DNA of 64,000 bases from Halomonas urumqiensis (GCF_003028575.1 NZ_PYUD01000001.1:124001-188000); one strand, 5' to 3'. Shown: positions 34,504 to 43,788, numbered from the stretch's first letter. The notes: generated by a model not told the origin, from the letters alone. Program-made: numbers and translations.

Positions 34504-36862
34504 GCGGGATCGAACCCTATACCGGCGATTCCTCGGCGTCTGGTGCCTGCTGCTTGTCGTGCTGTTGCCGGCCACCTGGTGGCTGCACCATGAATCGCGT
34601 CCCTTCACGGACGACTACCTCTACGATTGGTTGCTTTCCTGGCACGCCGAACCGGCGTCCCCGGATATCCTGCTGGTCAATATCGATGAGCGCAGTCTGG
34701 CTCGACTAGGTCGTTGGCCGTGGTCGAGAAGCACCCATGCACGGCTGCTGGATCGGTTGCGAGCGGGCGGAGCGCGCGCCGTGGCCTTTGATGTGCTGTT
34801 TCTCGAACCTTCGCAAGACCCCGAGGAAGACCGTGCCTTTGCTGCCGCCATCGAGCGTCATGGTGGCGTATTCCTGCCTCTCACCACTCACTCTTCCATT
34901 GCGGGTGTGCCGGGCGGGGTCACGTTGCCGATCGAGCCACTGCGTCTTGCGGCCACCGGGCTCGGTCATATCGATGTGCAGGTGGATCGCGATGGTGTGG
35001 TACGAAATATCGAACTGGAGAAACAACTCGAGAGCGTGCGCCTGCCTCAACTGATGCTTCGCCTGCATGAATGGCTCGAAGCGCAGGGCGTCGTGTCGAG
35101 CGAGGCGACCGCCAATGCCTCGACTCCGCCCTGGCGTGAGCGAGACAGCTCGCGAGTGCGAATTCCCTATCGTGGCCACGCGGGCCATTACGCCTCGGTT
35201 CCCTATGCCAGTGTGTTGGCCGGCGAAGTGCCCGCGTCGTTGCTCGAAGGGCGCATCGTGCTGGTCGGTATGACCGCGCTCGGCATGGGGGATCGATATG
35301 CCGTCTCCTTGCTTGGGCAAGGTGTCATGCCGGGTGTGGAGATCCAGGCGCAGCTTCTGGATGCGCTACGCGACCGCACGTTCATCCTTGAAGTGGACAG
35401 GAAACTCGGCGCCTGGATGGCGTGTCTGCCGGCGCTTGCGCTATTGCTTGCCCTGTTGATCGGGCGATTTCGTTATCTGGCCCGATGGGGCGCTGCCATT
35501 GGATTCGCGACCTTATTGGGTGTCGGCGGCGCCATGACATTGGGTTGGTGGTGGCCGCCCACGGTCAGCCTGCTGGGCCTGGTGGTGGTAGTCGTGCTGT
35601 TCAGTTGGCGAAGCCAGGCGGAGGCACTGTCCTGGTTCCAGCATGAACTGAAATCGTTGTCCTACTCGCCGGATGTGTTACCCGATCATTACGATATTGA
35701 ACGCGACCAATGGGGTGGGCGTCTGCAGCAAAAGCTATTGGCATTGGATCACGCCCTGCAACGCCTCAAGGATGCCCGCTGTTTCATTACGGATGCCATG
35801 AACTCCTTGCCGGTGGCGGTATTCATCACCAGCGAAACCGGTGATGTGCTGCTCTCCAACCGCCTGGCGCAGGAGCTTCGGGCAACGGAATTCTCACGGC
35901 CTCTCGCCAATATCGAGACGCTGCTGGCAGCGATGTTGAACCGTGCCGAGGGCACCACAACAAGGCCAGGCGGATGGAATGAGCACCTGGGTGACCTGCA
36001 TGGCCAGATTTGCATCGATTCCCGGCAGCACTGCTTTCGAATCGAAGTCTCGGCGCTGCGAACGTCAGCGGGTCAGGTGGGTGGAGTTTGGCTCTTGGGG
36101 TTCGTCGACCTTACCGTCGAGGTACGCGCAGAAGAGCAGCGTAGCCAGATGCTGCGTTTCCTTTCCCACGATCTCAAGTCACCACAAACCAGCGCCCTGG
36201 CGTTGATCGATCTGCAGCGCAACCCACGCACGAGCCTGCCACCAACGCTTTTTCATGAACGTCTCGAGCAGCGTATTCGTACAGCCTTGTTGTTGACCGA
36301 TGACTTCATCCAGATCACACGGCTCGAGTCGTTTCAATTCGAGTTCCGGTTCGTGCTGCTGGAAGACGTGCTGCTCGAAGTGCTCGATCAGGCCTTGCCA
36401 CTGGCACGCACCCGCGGCATTCATCTCGAGAGCCATATGAAGGACGACAGCGGCGGGCCGGTGATGGGCGAGAGGAGCTACCTTTCCCGGGCCATCTACA
36501 ATCTCGTCGAGAACGCCATCAAGTACAGCGAGCAGGGTGACAGGGTGGACGTCTCGATATACCAGTGCGAACAGTCGGTCATGCTGGAAGTCAGCGACGA
36601 GGGGCTGGGCATCGAGCGTGAGGCGTTACCTTACATCTTCGAGAGCTATCGCCGTAGTCACACCGATGAGGTGGCCAGTGGGTATGGCTTGGGACTGGCC
36701 CTGGTCAAGACGGTGCTGGAACGGCACGGCGGGGGCGTGAATTGTGAAAGCCAGCAGGGAAAGGGAAGCCGCTTCTGGATCACACTCCCACGTTGTGAAG
36801 ATATCGATGTCGAAGATGAGGAAGACATGGTGACCGGTGCGGAAAGGGATCGTATCGATTAA
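34487..36862 (+). CDS. CHASE2-domain sensor histidine kinase
   Basis: A 791-residue inner-membrane kinase. The first membrane helix is at about 15-33, and a periplasmic CHASE2 domain covers about 38-300 (PDILLVNIDERSLARLGRWP, RAVAFDVLFLEP). Three further helices lie near 305-370. A PAS-like region follows (about 440-545), then HisKA with H561 (FLSHDLKSPQTSALAL) and a HATPase domain (NLVENAIKYSEQGD, YGLGLALVKTVLERHGGG). It ends in an acidic tail. It overlaps the FecR gene by 17 bp. No response regulator is adjacent, so its target is unknown; nearby regulators lie at 20386 and 60776. Confidence 0.92.
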   Translation: MSTLARRDRTLYRRFLGVWCLLLVVLLPATWWLHHESRPFTDDYLYDWLLSWHAEPASPDILLVNIDERSLARLGRWPWSRSTHARLLDRLRAGGARAVAFDVLFLEPSQDPEEDRAFAAAIERHGGVFLPLTTHSSIAGVPGGVTLPIEPLRLAATGLGHIDVQVDRDGVVRNIELEKQLESVRLPQLMLRLHEWLEAQGVVSSEATANASTPPWRERDSSRVRIPYRGHAGHYASVPYASVLAGEVPASLLEGRIVLVGMTALGMGDRYAVSLLGQGVMPGVEIQAQLLDALRDRTFILEVDRKLGAWMACLPALALLLALLIGRFRYLARWGAAIGFATLLGVGGAMTLGWWWPPTVSLLGLVVVVVLFSWRSQAEALSWFQHELKSLSYSPDVLPDHYDIERDQWGGRLQQKLLALDHALQRLKDARCFITDAMNSLPVAVFITSETGDVLLSNRLAQELRATEFSRPLANIETLLAAMLNRAEGTTTRPGGWNEHLGDLHGQICIDSRQHCFRIEVSALRTSAGQVGGVWLLGFVDLTVEVRAEEQRSQMLRFLSHDLKSPQTSALALIDLQRNPRTSLPPTLFHERLEQRIRTALLLTDDFIQITRLESFQFEFRFVLLEDVLLEVLDQALPLARTRGIHLESHMKDDSGGPVMGERSYLSRAIYNLVENAIKYSEQGDRVDVSIYQCEQSVMLEVSDEGLGIEREALPYIFESYRRSHTDEVASGYGLGLALVKTVLERHGGGVNCESQQGKGSRFWITLPRCEDIDVEDEEDMVTGAERDRID

Positions 36863-37209
36863 TATTTTTTCATGTTGAATGAGCCTTGATGGAGTAATAC
36901 AAAGACAACTCGACGTAGGACATAACCTACATCGATTATGGTGAAAACGATTTCAAATAAACAACAGTTAATTCCGCTGTGAACTAGTGTAAAAGCTATT
37001 GTGTGAGTTCTGTAATCTGCGAACCTTGCGTCGCGATTCGTGCAAGTCAGGAATCAACACCACTATAACCGTTTCATGATTCATTCATAAATCATGCGGC
37101 GTGGTGGATGAGATGCCCTGAATTGTGGATCGGCACTGTCTTGCACACTACCGGCCAAGCCGGATGTCGAGACGCAACGCCCATACGCACGTACAGGACT
37201 TAACTCAAC
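36863..37209. other. AT-rich promoter region of the pilus operon
   Basis: A 347-bp gap, AT-rich in its first half. The inverted repeat ATGATT / AATCAT lies near 37077-37096, and a TATAAC hexamer near 37063 could be a -10 box without a good -35. A GGCAC / TTGCA pair resembles sigma-54 but has the wrong spacing. Confidence 0.45.
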
Positions 37210-37767
37210 ATGAACACCAAGCAAATCGCGACTCTGAGTCTGGCCATCGGCCTCGCTTCCCTGGCCGCCAACGTCAACGCCGCCGACGGCACCATCGACT
37301 TCGAAGGCGAAGTCACCGCGGCCAGCTGCACCATCAACAGCGGCGCGCCGGATTTCTCGGTGATTCTGCCGACTGTATCCTCCGCGACGCTGAGTGGCGC
37401 CGGTGAAACCGCTGGCCGCACCCCGTTCACCATCAGCCTCACTGATTGTGTAGATGCCACCGAGGTGTCCACGTACTTCGAGCCGGGCCCGACCGTCGAC
37501 TTCGCTAGCGGCCGCCTGATCAACCAGGTCGATCCGGCAGCGGACGGCGCCCAGAACGTGATGATCCAGCTGCTGGGGCAGAACAGCGGCTTCCTGCCGA
37601 TTCAGGCCATCGGCGCCGATGGCAATCAGCAGAACTCCCAGTGGGTCACTGTTGATGAGGCTTCCGGTACCGCCGACCTGAATTATTACGCCGAGTACTA
37701 CGCCGAAGCGGCCGCCATCCCCGGTCTGGTCGAGTCCAGCGTGCAGTACACCATCTCCTATCGTTAA
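37210..37767 (+). CDS. Type 1-like fimbrial major subunit (chaperone-usher pilin)
   Basis: A 185-residue pilin. It has a signal peptide (IATLSLAIGLASLAANVNAA), then the classical FimA N-terminus DGTIDFEGEVTAASCTI with the donor strand and first cysteine; the second cysteine is in ISLTDCVDA. The C-terminus VQYTISYR is the alternating hydrophobic beta-strand recognised by the chaperone. Chaperone, usher and tip genes follow, so this is the likely shaft subunit. The ribosome-binding site is weak (CAGGACT, 14 nt away). Confidence 0.92.
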   Translation: MNTKQIATLSLAIGLASLAANVNAADGTIDFEGEVTAASCTINSGAPDFSVILPTVSSATLSGAGETAGRTPFTISLTDCVDATEVSTYFEPGPTVDFASGRLINQVDPAADGAQNVMIQLLGQNSGFLPIQAIGADGNQQNSQWVTVDEASGTADLNYYAEYYAEAAAIPGLVESSVQYTISYR

Positions 37768-37874
37768 TCGTTTGACCCGGGGTCGTGGCCACTGGCCGCG
37801 ACCCTTGCAGGATCATTCCGATTCAATAGCAGCCACCGCAAGCCAAGGTTTTGATTACGCACCAGGAGATTTCC

Positions 37875-38585
37875 ATGCGACGCACACGTCTGGCCATTGT
37901 CACTCTGTGCCTGATGTTTGGCTGGTCGTCGTTGACTCAGGCGAGCATCGTGATCGGCGGTACCCGGGTCATCTACCCGGAGAATCAACGTGAGGTGTCG
38001 GTGGCGTTGAACAACTCCGGTGACACCCCGTCGCTGGTACAGGCCTGGGTCGACGAGGGCGATGCCAGTGTCAGCCCCGACGATAGCGCCGCGCCGTTCG
38101 TCATCTTTCCCCCGATTTCCCGCGTCGAGCCCGATGCCGGGCAGACGCTGCGGCTTGTCTTCAGTGGCGAAGGCAGCCTGCCCGCTGATCGTGAATCGCT
38201 GTTCTGGTTGAACGTGCTGGATATTCCGCCACGCCCCCAGGCCGGTGAAGAGGGCTCACGCAACTTCATGCAACTGGCATTTCGCTCGCGCATCAAGCTG
38301 TTCTATCGCCCCGCAAGCCTGGAGGGCCGCGCTAGCGGTGCACCGGAACAGTTGCGCTGGCGCGTGGCGGGCGGGGAGCTGCGGGTCGATAACCCCACTC
38401 CGTACCACGTGAATCTCAGTGGCCTGATAGTCGGCGGCCGCGAGGTGGATATTGGCGAGGGCCTGATTCCACCACGGGGCAGTACCACCTACCCGCTGCC
38501 CGCTGGCGTTTCATCACCGCGCCAGGGCGAACTGACCTTCATCAATGATTATGGTGGCCGCGCCACGCGGGAGTTCTCCTTCTAG
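37875..38585 (+). CDS. Periplasmic pilus assembly chaperone
   Basis: A 236-residue PapD/FimC-type chaperone that caps pilin subunits in the periplasm by donor-strand complementation. ATG 37875 follows CAGGAGA. It has a signal peptide (LAIVTLCLMFGWSSLTQAS), a G1 strand region and the family signature FWLNVLDIPPRP near residues 107-118. Conserved arginine and lysine (GTRVIYPENQ, RSRIKLFYRP) form the subunit carboxylate clamp. It lies between the pilin and usher genes in the standard order. Confidence 0.94.
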   Translation: MRRTRLAIVTLCLMFGWSSLTQASIVIGGTRVIYPENQREVSVALNNSGDTPSLVQAWVDEGDASVSPDDSAAPFVIFPPISRVEPDAGQTLRLVFSGEGSLPADRESLFWLNVLDIPPRPQAGEEGSRNFMQLAFRSRIKLFYRPASLEGRASGAPEQLRWRVAGGELRVDNPTPYHVNLSGLIVGGREVDIGEGLIPPRGSTTYPLPAGVSSPRQGELTFINDYGGRATREFSF

Positions 38586-38657
38586 GAGAGTCGTAGAGAT
38601 AGGCCTGTAGTAGTGACGTTCCCGCTACAAAGAAACAGCACCGGAGAGGATTAGGTG

Positions 38658-41213
38658 ATGGTTATGTGGTACTCCGCGGAAAGTGGGCACAGCGTGCCTC
38701 GTCTGCTTCTCTCCTTGGTGGTGATGGGGGCGGGCTTCGCCTGTAATACTGCGCAGGCTCAGCAAGCGCAAGGCCAGGGATTTGATTTCGATAGTGGCTT
38801 TCTCCAGGGGCAATCGCGCGGCATGGATGTGAGCCGCTTCGCCGAGGGCTCGCCGGTGATGGCGGGGCGCTACTTGGCCGATGTCTACATCAATGGCGAT
38901 TGGCTTGGGCGGGAAGAGGTGGAGTTCAAGGTGCCCGAGGGAGAAGAGGACGCGCGCACCTGCTTTACGCTTGAGCGTCTTGACCAGCTAGGCGTCGATA
39001 CCCAGAAACTCGACTTGCCTGATGTCAACCTCGATACCTGCCTGCCCCTTGAGGCTTGGGTAGAAGGTGCCTTCGCGCGCTTCGATACCGGCGTGCAGCG
39101 GCTCGACCTCAGCGTTCCCCAGGCCAGCATGCGCCGCTCGGCACGTGGTTATGTCGACCCGAGGCTTTGGGAGCCCGGTATCAATGCCGGTTTCCTGAAC
39201 TACAATTTCAACGCCTTTCATAACCGCTCCCGGGGCAGCGTGGCGGCCGACGACGGCACCCTGGTGGATCGCTGGAACACCTCGGATCTGGCATTGCTGA
39301 ACATGGATGCGGGCTACAATCTGGGCGCCTGGCAATTGCGCCATAGCGCCAGTTACAGCGTGCGTGACGGCGACGCCGATTGGCAGAACATCGCCACCTA
39401 TGCCAAGCGGCCGTTACCTGGTTGGCACAGCGAACTGCTGCTGGGGGACAGCTTCACCGATGGTAACTTGTTCGACTCGGTGGGGTTTCGCGGCGTCAAC
39501 ATCGCCACCGATGACCGCATGCTGCCAGACTCGCTGCGTGGTTACGCCCCGGTGATTCGCGGCACGGCGGAGAGCGAGGCGCGGGTCGAGGTGCGCCAGC
39601 GTGGTCAGCTCATCTACCAGACCGCAGTCTCCGCCGGACCCTTCGTGATCGATGACCTCTACCCGACCGGCTATGGCGGTGACCTGGATGTCACGGTGAT
39701 AGAGGCGGATGGTCGCGAGCGTAACTTCAGCGTGCCCTTTGCCGCCGTTCCGCGCATGCTGCGCGAAGGCCACCAGCGCTACGATATCACCGTGGGTGAA
39801 GTGCGCGAGGCGAGCGTGCAAAGCGACCCCATGCTGGCCCAGTGGACCTACGAACACGGCCTGACCAACTCCCTGACCGGCTACACCGGCATGAATGTCA
39901 GTGATGGCTATGTGTCGGTTCAAGGTGGCGCGGCGGTGGCCACGCCGGTGGGGGCGGTCTCCTTCGACGTGACCCAGGCGAAGACCAAGTTCGACGATAA
40001 CCCCACTCGGCAAGGGCAGAGTTACCGGCTCGGCTACAGCAAGCTGGTTGACCCGACACGCACCAATATCAGCGTGGCCGCCTATCGATATGCTACTCAA
40101 GGCTTCCTCGGCCTGCGCGAGGCGGTGCTCGCTCGTGACCTGGAACAACAAGGGCTGGATATCGATGCGCTGCGCCGTCGGCGTAGCGAACTGCAATTGA
40201 CGATCAGCCAAAGCTTGCCGGAACACTATGGTTCGCTGTACCTCACCGGCTCCTGGCGGGATTATTGGGATGACGAAGGCGACACTCAGAATTTCCAGGT
40301 GGGCTACAACAACCGTTGGGGCATTGTGAACTACGGCATCTCGGCGCTGCGCACCACCGACGCGTTTGGCGATGATGACATGCAGTACTCGCTGAACCTG
40401 TCGATGCCGATCACCACTGGTGCCGGCTCGGCAAGTCTGTCCAGTTCCCTTGGCCTGCGGGATGGCGATTACGACAGCAGCCGTATCGGCTTGTCGGGGC
40501 GCGCCGGTGATGAGGGACGCTTCAACTACAACGTGACGGCCAGTGACGGCGCGAACCGCGACCCCCAGGGCAGCGTGACCGGGCAGTACCGCAGCGATAT
40601 CGCGCAGTTGCGGGCTTCGCAGAGTGTTAGCCGCAATTCTCGACAGACCAACTTGGGCGCCAGTGGCACCGTGGTGGCGCATGGCGGGGGAGTGACATTC
40701 TCGCCCCAGCGTGGCGATACCCTGGTGTTGGTCGAGGCGGATGGCGCCGCCGGCGCGGAAGTGGCCAGCTCAGCTGGCGTACGTGTCGATGGCAATGGGT
40801 ATGCGGTGGTGCCGTTCGTGTCTCCTTACCGCCAGAACGTGGTGTCGCTGGACCCCAATGGCATGTCCACCGAGGTCGAACTGAAGAACACCCGACAGAC
40901 AGTGGCGCCTTATGCCGGTGCCATCGCCCACGTCAAGTTCGAGACCGTGGCAGGGCGTGCGCTGTTGATTCGCGTGCGGACCGCCGATGGCGAGCCGTTG
41001 CAGTTCGGCTCCCAGGTCTACGATGAAACCGGCCAGCCGGTGGCCATCGTGACCCAGGGAGGGCGTATTTACCTGCGGACCGAGGCCGAGAGCGGGCGTC
41101 TCAGAGTCGAAGGCGAGGGCGATGCACCCGACTGTTACCTCGACTACAGCGTCGCGTCCGGGACGCCATCCGATTCTGGCTATACTCATCTGGAGGCCCA
41201 CTGTGAACGCTGA
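38658..41213 (+). CDS. Fimbrial usher outer membrane protein
   Basis: An 851-residue FimD/PapC-type usher, the outer-membrane secretion platform of the pilus. ATG 38658 has AGAGGA seven nt upstream; a GTG at 38655 directly precedes it. The signal peptide is followed by the N-terminal domain (FDSGFLQGQ, VDVYINGDW-like VYINGDWLG), the 24-strand barrel with a plug, and C-terminal domains ending in LDYSVASGTPSDSG. Conserved text includes VNIATDDRMLPDSLRGYAPV and ARVEVRQRGQLIYQTAVSAG. It overlaps the tip adhesin start by 11 bp. Confidence 0.95.
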   Translation: MVMWYSAESGHSVPRLLLSLVVMGAGFACNTAQAQQAQGQGFDFDSGFLQGQSRGMDVSRFAEGSPVMAGRYLADVYINGDWLGREEVEFKVPEGEEDARTCFTLERLDQLGVDTQKLDLPDVNLDTCLPLEAWVEGAFARFDTGVQRLDLSVPQASMRRSARGYVDPRLWEPGINAGFLNYNFNAFHNRSRGSVAADDGTLVDRWNTSDLALLNMDAGYNLGAWQLRHSASYSVRDGDADWQNIATYAKRPLPGWHSELLLGDSFTDGNLFDSVGFRGVNIATDDRMLPDSLRGYAPVIRGTAESEARVEVRQRGQLIYQTAVSAGPFVIDDLYPTGYGGDLDVTVIEADGRERNFSVPFAAVPRMLREGHQRYDITVGEVREASVQSDPMLAQWTYEHGLTNSLTGYTGMNVSDGYVSVQGGAAVATPVGAVSFDVTQAKTKFDDNPTRQGQSYRLGYSKLVDPTRTNISVAAYRYATQGFLGLREAVLARDLEQQGLDIDALRRRRSELQLTISQSLPEHYGSLYLTGSWRDYWDDEGDTQNFQVGYNNRWGIVNYGISALRTTDAFGDDDMQYSLNLSMPITTGAGSASLSSSLGLRDGDYDSSRIGLSGRAGDEGRFNYNVTASDGANRDPQGSVTGQYRSDIAQLRASQSVSRNSRQTNLGASGTVVAHGGGVTFSPQRGDTLVLVEADGAAGAEVASSAGVRVDGNGYAVVPFVSPYRQNVVSLDPNGMSTEVELKNTRQTVAPYAGAIAHVKFETVAGRALLIRVRTADGEPLQFGSQVYDETGQPVAIVTQGGRIYLRTEAESGRLRVEGEGDAPDCYLDYSVASGTPSDSGYTHLEAHCER

Positions 41214-42234
41214 ACTCAAGAGCACCAAGATGCACAAGGCCGGATTGTTTTCGCTGTTGGCTACGGTGCTGCTGTTGCCGGAAGCGGCCAAGGCATGCAC
41301 GATGAATGATCCGTATCATCAGGCCCAGAATATCATCATGGAATTGGGTCAGGTGATCATTCCCCCGGATGCCGAGGTGGGTGAGATGCTGGCCGCCCAG
41401 GAATTTCCTATCACACGAGTGGCAGATATCATTGATTGCGGAAGCAGCGGTGGTTTCGCCTATGGGGATATTCAGTCAGGCCAACAGCCCAGTGCAATTG
41501 ACCCTGAAATTTATACCACCAATGTTCAGGGCGTGGGGATCCGACTGTCTCGTAGGCTCGTTGGCAGTAGCCTGGCTGATCTGGTGGTTTATCCACATAC
41601 ATTTTCTCTTAATCCCAATACCAATTACAGCCTTGCGGAGGGCTATTTTCGCGTCGAGATTTTCAAGATCGCCCAGCAGACTGGGTCGGGTCCGTTGTTA
41701 CCAGGTCAGTACACCAGTTATTACATTGGCGGTTACCAAGACACACCGATTTTGACCTCCGAGGTCGTGGGCGAGGGCATCACCGTGGTGTCGTCGTCCT
41801 GCAAGCTGGATGCCGGCTCGCGCAATATCGCTGTGGATTTCGGCAGTGTGCCCAGTGCCCGTTTCACCGGGGTCGGGGTGACCCATACCCCGCGGGATTT
41901 CTCGATCGGCATGACCTGCAACGGGCCGAATGTCGGCGAGGATGTCGCGGCGTTGTCGTTCGAGTACACGGCCGACACCGCTGCCCCTGCGGCGGCGGGC
42001 GTGATTCGCCTGCAGCAGGGAGTCGATGCCGCCAGTGGCATGGGTATCCAGTTGCTGGGAATGCCCGGCGAAGCGCCGGTGGCCAATGGCGAGGTACTTG
42101 AATTGGGCACCGTACAGGCCGGCCAGGAACGTCAATTCACCCAGGATATGCGTGCCCGTTACTACCAGACGCAGGCAAACGTGACGTCCGGGCTGACCCG
42201 CGCCCAGGCCACCTTCAATATCGAATATCGTTGA
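41203..42234 (+). CDS. Putative two-domain pilus tip adhesin
   Basis: A 343-residue protein that starts with GTG 41203 behind TGGAGG, inside the usher gene. A signal peptide (LFSLLATVLLLPEAAKA) precedes an N-terminal domain (about 35-200) with no family I recognise. The C-terminal half is a pilin domain: SSCKLDAGSRNIAVDFGSVP at about 205-225 and the terminal strand AQATFNIEYR. The two-domain layout and last-gene position fit a FimH-like tip adhesin; the receptor is unknown. The last 20 bp overlap trmO on the opposite strand. Confidence 0.82.
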   Translation: MNAELKSTKMHKAGLFSLLATVLLLPEAAKACTMNDPYHQAQNIIMELGQVIIPPDAEVGEMLAAQEFPITRVADIIDCGSSGGFAYGDIQSGQQPSAIDPEIYTTNVQGVGIRLSRRLVGSSLADLVVYPHTFSLNPNTNYSLAEGYFRVEIFKIAQQTGSGPLLPGQYTSYYIGGYQDTPILTSEVVGEGITVVSSSCKLDAGSRNIAVDFGSVPSARFTGVGVTHTPRDFSIGMTCNGPNVGEDVAALSFEYTADTAAPAAAGVIRLQQGVDAASGMGIQLLGMPGEAPVANGEVLELGTVQAGQERQFTQDMRARYYQTQANVTSGLTRAQATFNIEYR

Positions 42235-43090
42235 ACGAAACGATAGCTTCCACCACCAGCGTCTCGTGGCCCTCGGTCGTCGAGACGCTGAATCGCACGT
42301 CCACGTCTCTCAAGCGAACCCCATAGCGTCGGGTGTCACCCCCCTTGCGGTAGCCGGGGCGTGGATCCTGGGCGAGGACTTGAACGATCAGCTCGCGCAA
42401 CGCGGCGGCGTGGGGGTGGTTGGCCAGGTCCACTTCAGCCTGGTCAGAGAACGTGACGGCCAGGCAAACAGGTGCTTGCGGCGCGAAGCCCGCCCGGGCT
42501 TCCGGATGGGCTTCCGCCCAGGGCAAGTAGGGCTTGATGTCGAGTACTGGGGTGCCGTTGACCAGATCGGCACCTTTCAGATGCAGGCGCACGCCGCCCC
42601 GGGTATCGATGTCAACGAGCTCGACCAGCGACAGGCCGAGCCGGTTGGGGCGATGAGTGCTGCGGCTGGCGAATACCCCGACCTTGGCATTACCCCCCAG
42701 ACGAGGCGGGCGAACCAACGGCGACCACTTTTCTGGCCCGTGTTCGGGGCTGTTGTTTCCACCCCGCTCAGGGCTGTTTTTTCCACCCCGCTCAGGGCTG
42801 TTCTTGAACCCCCGCCCAGGGCTGTTCGTGAACCCCCGCCCAGGGCTGTTCGTGAACCCCCGCTCAGGGCTGAGATGAAAGATAAAGGTCAACCAGATAT
42901 GGCTGAAGTCATCCAGGCCGCGCACCGCCAGCGGGTCATCGTAGGGCGGTAGCAGTACCAGGCTCGCCTGGGCCGCTGGGGCAAGCCCTGGCTGGCGTGG
43001 AATGCCGAACTTGTCGGGGTAGTCGCTCTTGATGACCCCGATGGGGGTCAGCGTTAAGGCGTCGGGGGGCATGTGATCGTGCGTTGACAT
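42215..43090 (-). CDS. trmO: tRNA methyltransferase TrmO (TsaA/VirR family) with repeat insertion
   Basis: A 291-residue SAM-dependent enzyme that N6-methylates t6A37 of threonine tRNA. Family motifs are clear: LTPIGVIKSDYPDKFGIPRQ, GLDDFSHIWLTFIFH, LVRPPRLGGNAKVGVFASRS, and HRPNRLGLSLVEL. Between FIFH and LVRPPRLGG about 50 residues are inserted, built from an 8-residue repeat (GFTNSPGR, GFKNSPER, GGKNSPER). In other TrmO proteins only about 10 residues lie there. The insertion comes from five 24-bp tandem repeats. ATG 43090 is chosen; ATG 43072 is possible. It is convergent with the tip adhesin, overlapping by 20 bp. Confidence 0.9.
   Translation of the reverse strand: MSTHDHMPPDALTLTPIGVIKSDYPDKFGIPRQPGLAPAAQASLVLLPPYDDPLAVRGLDDFSHIWLTFIFHLSPERGFTNSPGRGFTNSPGRGFKNSPERGGKNSPERGGNNSPEHGPEKWSPLVRPPRLGGNAKVGVFASRSTHRPNRLGLSLVELVDIDTRGGVRLHLKGADLVNGTPVLDIKPYLPWAEAHPEARAGFAPQAPVCLAVTFSDQAEVDLANHPHAAALRELIVQVLAQDPRPGYRKGGDTRRYGVRLRDVDVRFSVSTTEGHETLVVEAIVSFNDIRY
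42745..42864. repeat. Five 24-bp tandem repeats inside trmO
   Basis: Units start at 42745, 42769, 42793, 42817 and 42841, each with the form CAGGGCTGTT followed by a variable centre and CCCCGC(C/T). A partial sixth begins at 42865. The first two and last three units form two subtypes. The array is in frame (8 codons per unit). Confidence 0.95.
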
Positions 43091-43233
43091 GGCGCAAGTA
43101 TGCCTGCTCGCTGGCATCGCGACGAGAGGGGATTGGCCAGCCTCTTGCAGTTGTGTAGTCTGCCGTGTCGGCTGCGCACAGGGAGCGTCGCGTCTTGCCG
43201 CTTGCTCGCCGAATCGCTACCTATGCAGGGTTG

Positions 43234-43788
43234 ATGTCAATAATGATACAAACCATTCCTCAGGACGTGTCAGCAGCGCTCGACAGGCACCCTACCGCCC
43301 CTCGTATCGTCTACCGCCAAGCCCAGGCCCGTGATGCCGCCGACCAGGCTGAGGTCTTCCATCATGCGGTGATGCAGGGGGCCATGGCGCATTATGATGT
43401 CGCGCAGCGCGAGGCCTGGGCCAGTGCCCTGCCGCGCGATGCCAGTGCCTGGGCGGCACGCCACGCGCTCTACACAACGCTGGTGGCTAGCTGCGATGGG
43501 CGTTGCGTTGGCTTCTTGGAGCTGGATCTCTCGGGGCAACGCATTGTCACCCTGTATGTCTGGCCGTCTCTGGCCCGGCGTGGCATCGGCAGCAATCTCC
43601 TGGTGCATGCGGAACGCCTGCTGGTGGAGCACGGTGCGAGTCGGGTGATCCTCGATGCGAGCCTGGTGCTGGCCGATGGGCTACTGCGGCGCGGCTGGAT
43701 CCAGCTTGGCCAGGAGACGGTGGAGCGGGGCGGCGAGCAACTGCGTCGTATGCGCCTCGAGAAGCGCCTGGTGGCCGTCGAAACCTGA
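43234..43788 (+). CDS. GNAT family N-acetyltransferase
   Basis: A 184-residue acetyltransferase. The acetyl-CoA-binding motif is RRGIGSNLLVHAERLL near residues 117-132, preceded by the beta-strand IVTLYVWP. The substrate cannot be told. The start is taken at ATG 43234 with GCAGGG upstream; ATG 43243 is possible. It is divergent from trmO and convergent with nadC. Confidence 0.82.
   Translation: MSIMIQTIPQDVSAALDRHPTAPRIVYRQAQARDAADQAEVFHHAVMQGAMAHYDVAQREAWASALPRDASAWAARHALYTTLVASCDGRCVGFLELDLSGQRIVTLYVWPSLARRGIGSNLLVHAERLLVEHGASRVILDASLVLADGLLRRGWIQLGQETVERGGEQLRRMRLEKRLVAVET

Noticed and set aside
37132..37145. Sigma-54-like promoter (GGCAC and TTGCA) before the pilin gene
   Set aside because: The GG and GC elements are separated by 9 bp, while sigma-54 promoters need 10.
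42745..42872. Regular short repeats suggesting a CRISPR array
   Set aside because: The 24-bp units are contiguous without spacers and lie in frame inside trmO. They are a coding minisatellite.
42577..42952. Plus-strand frames antisense to trmO with proline-arginine repeats
   Set aside because: They only mirror the 24-bp repeat array of trmO on the other strand.
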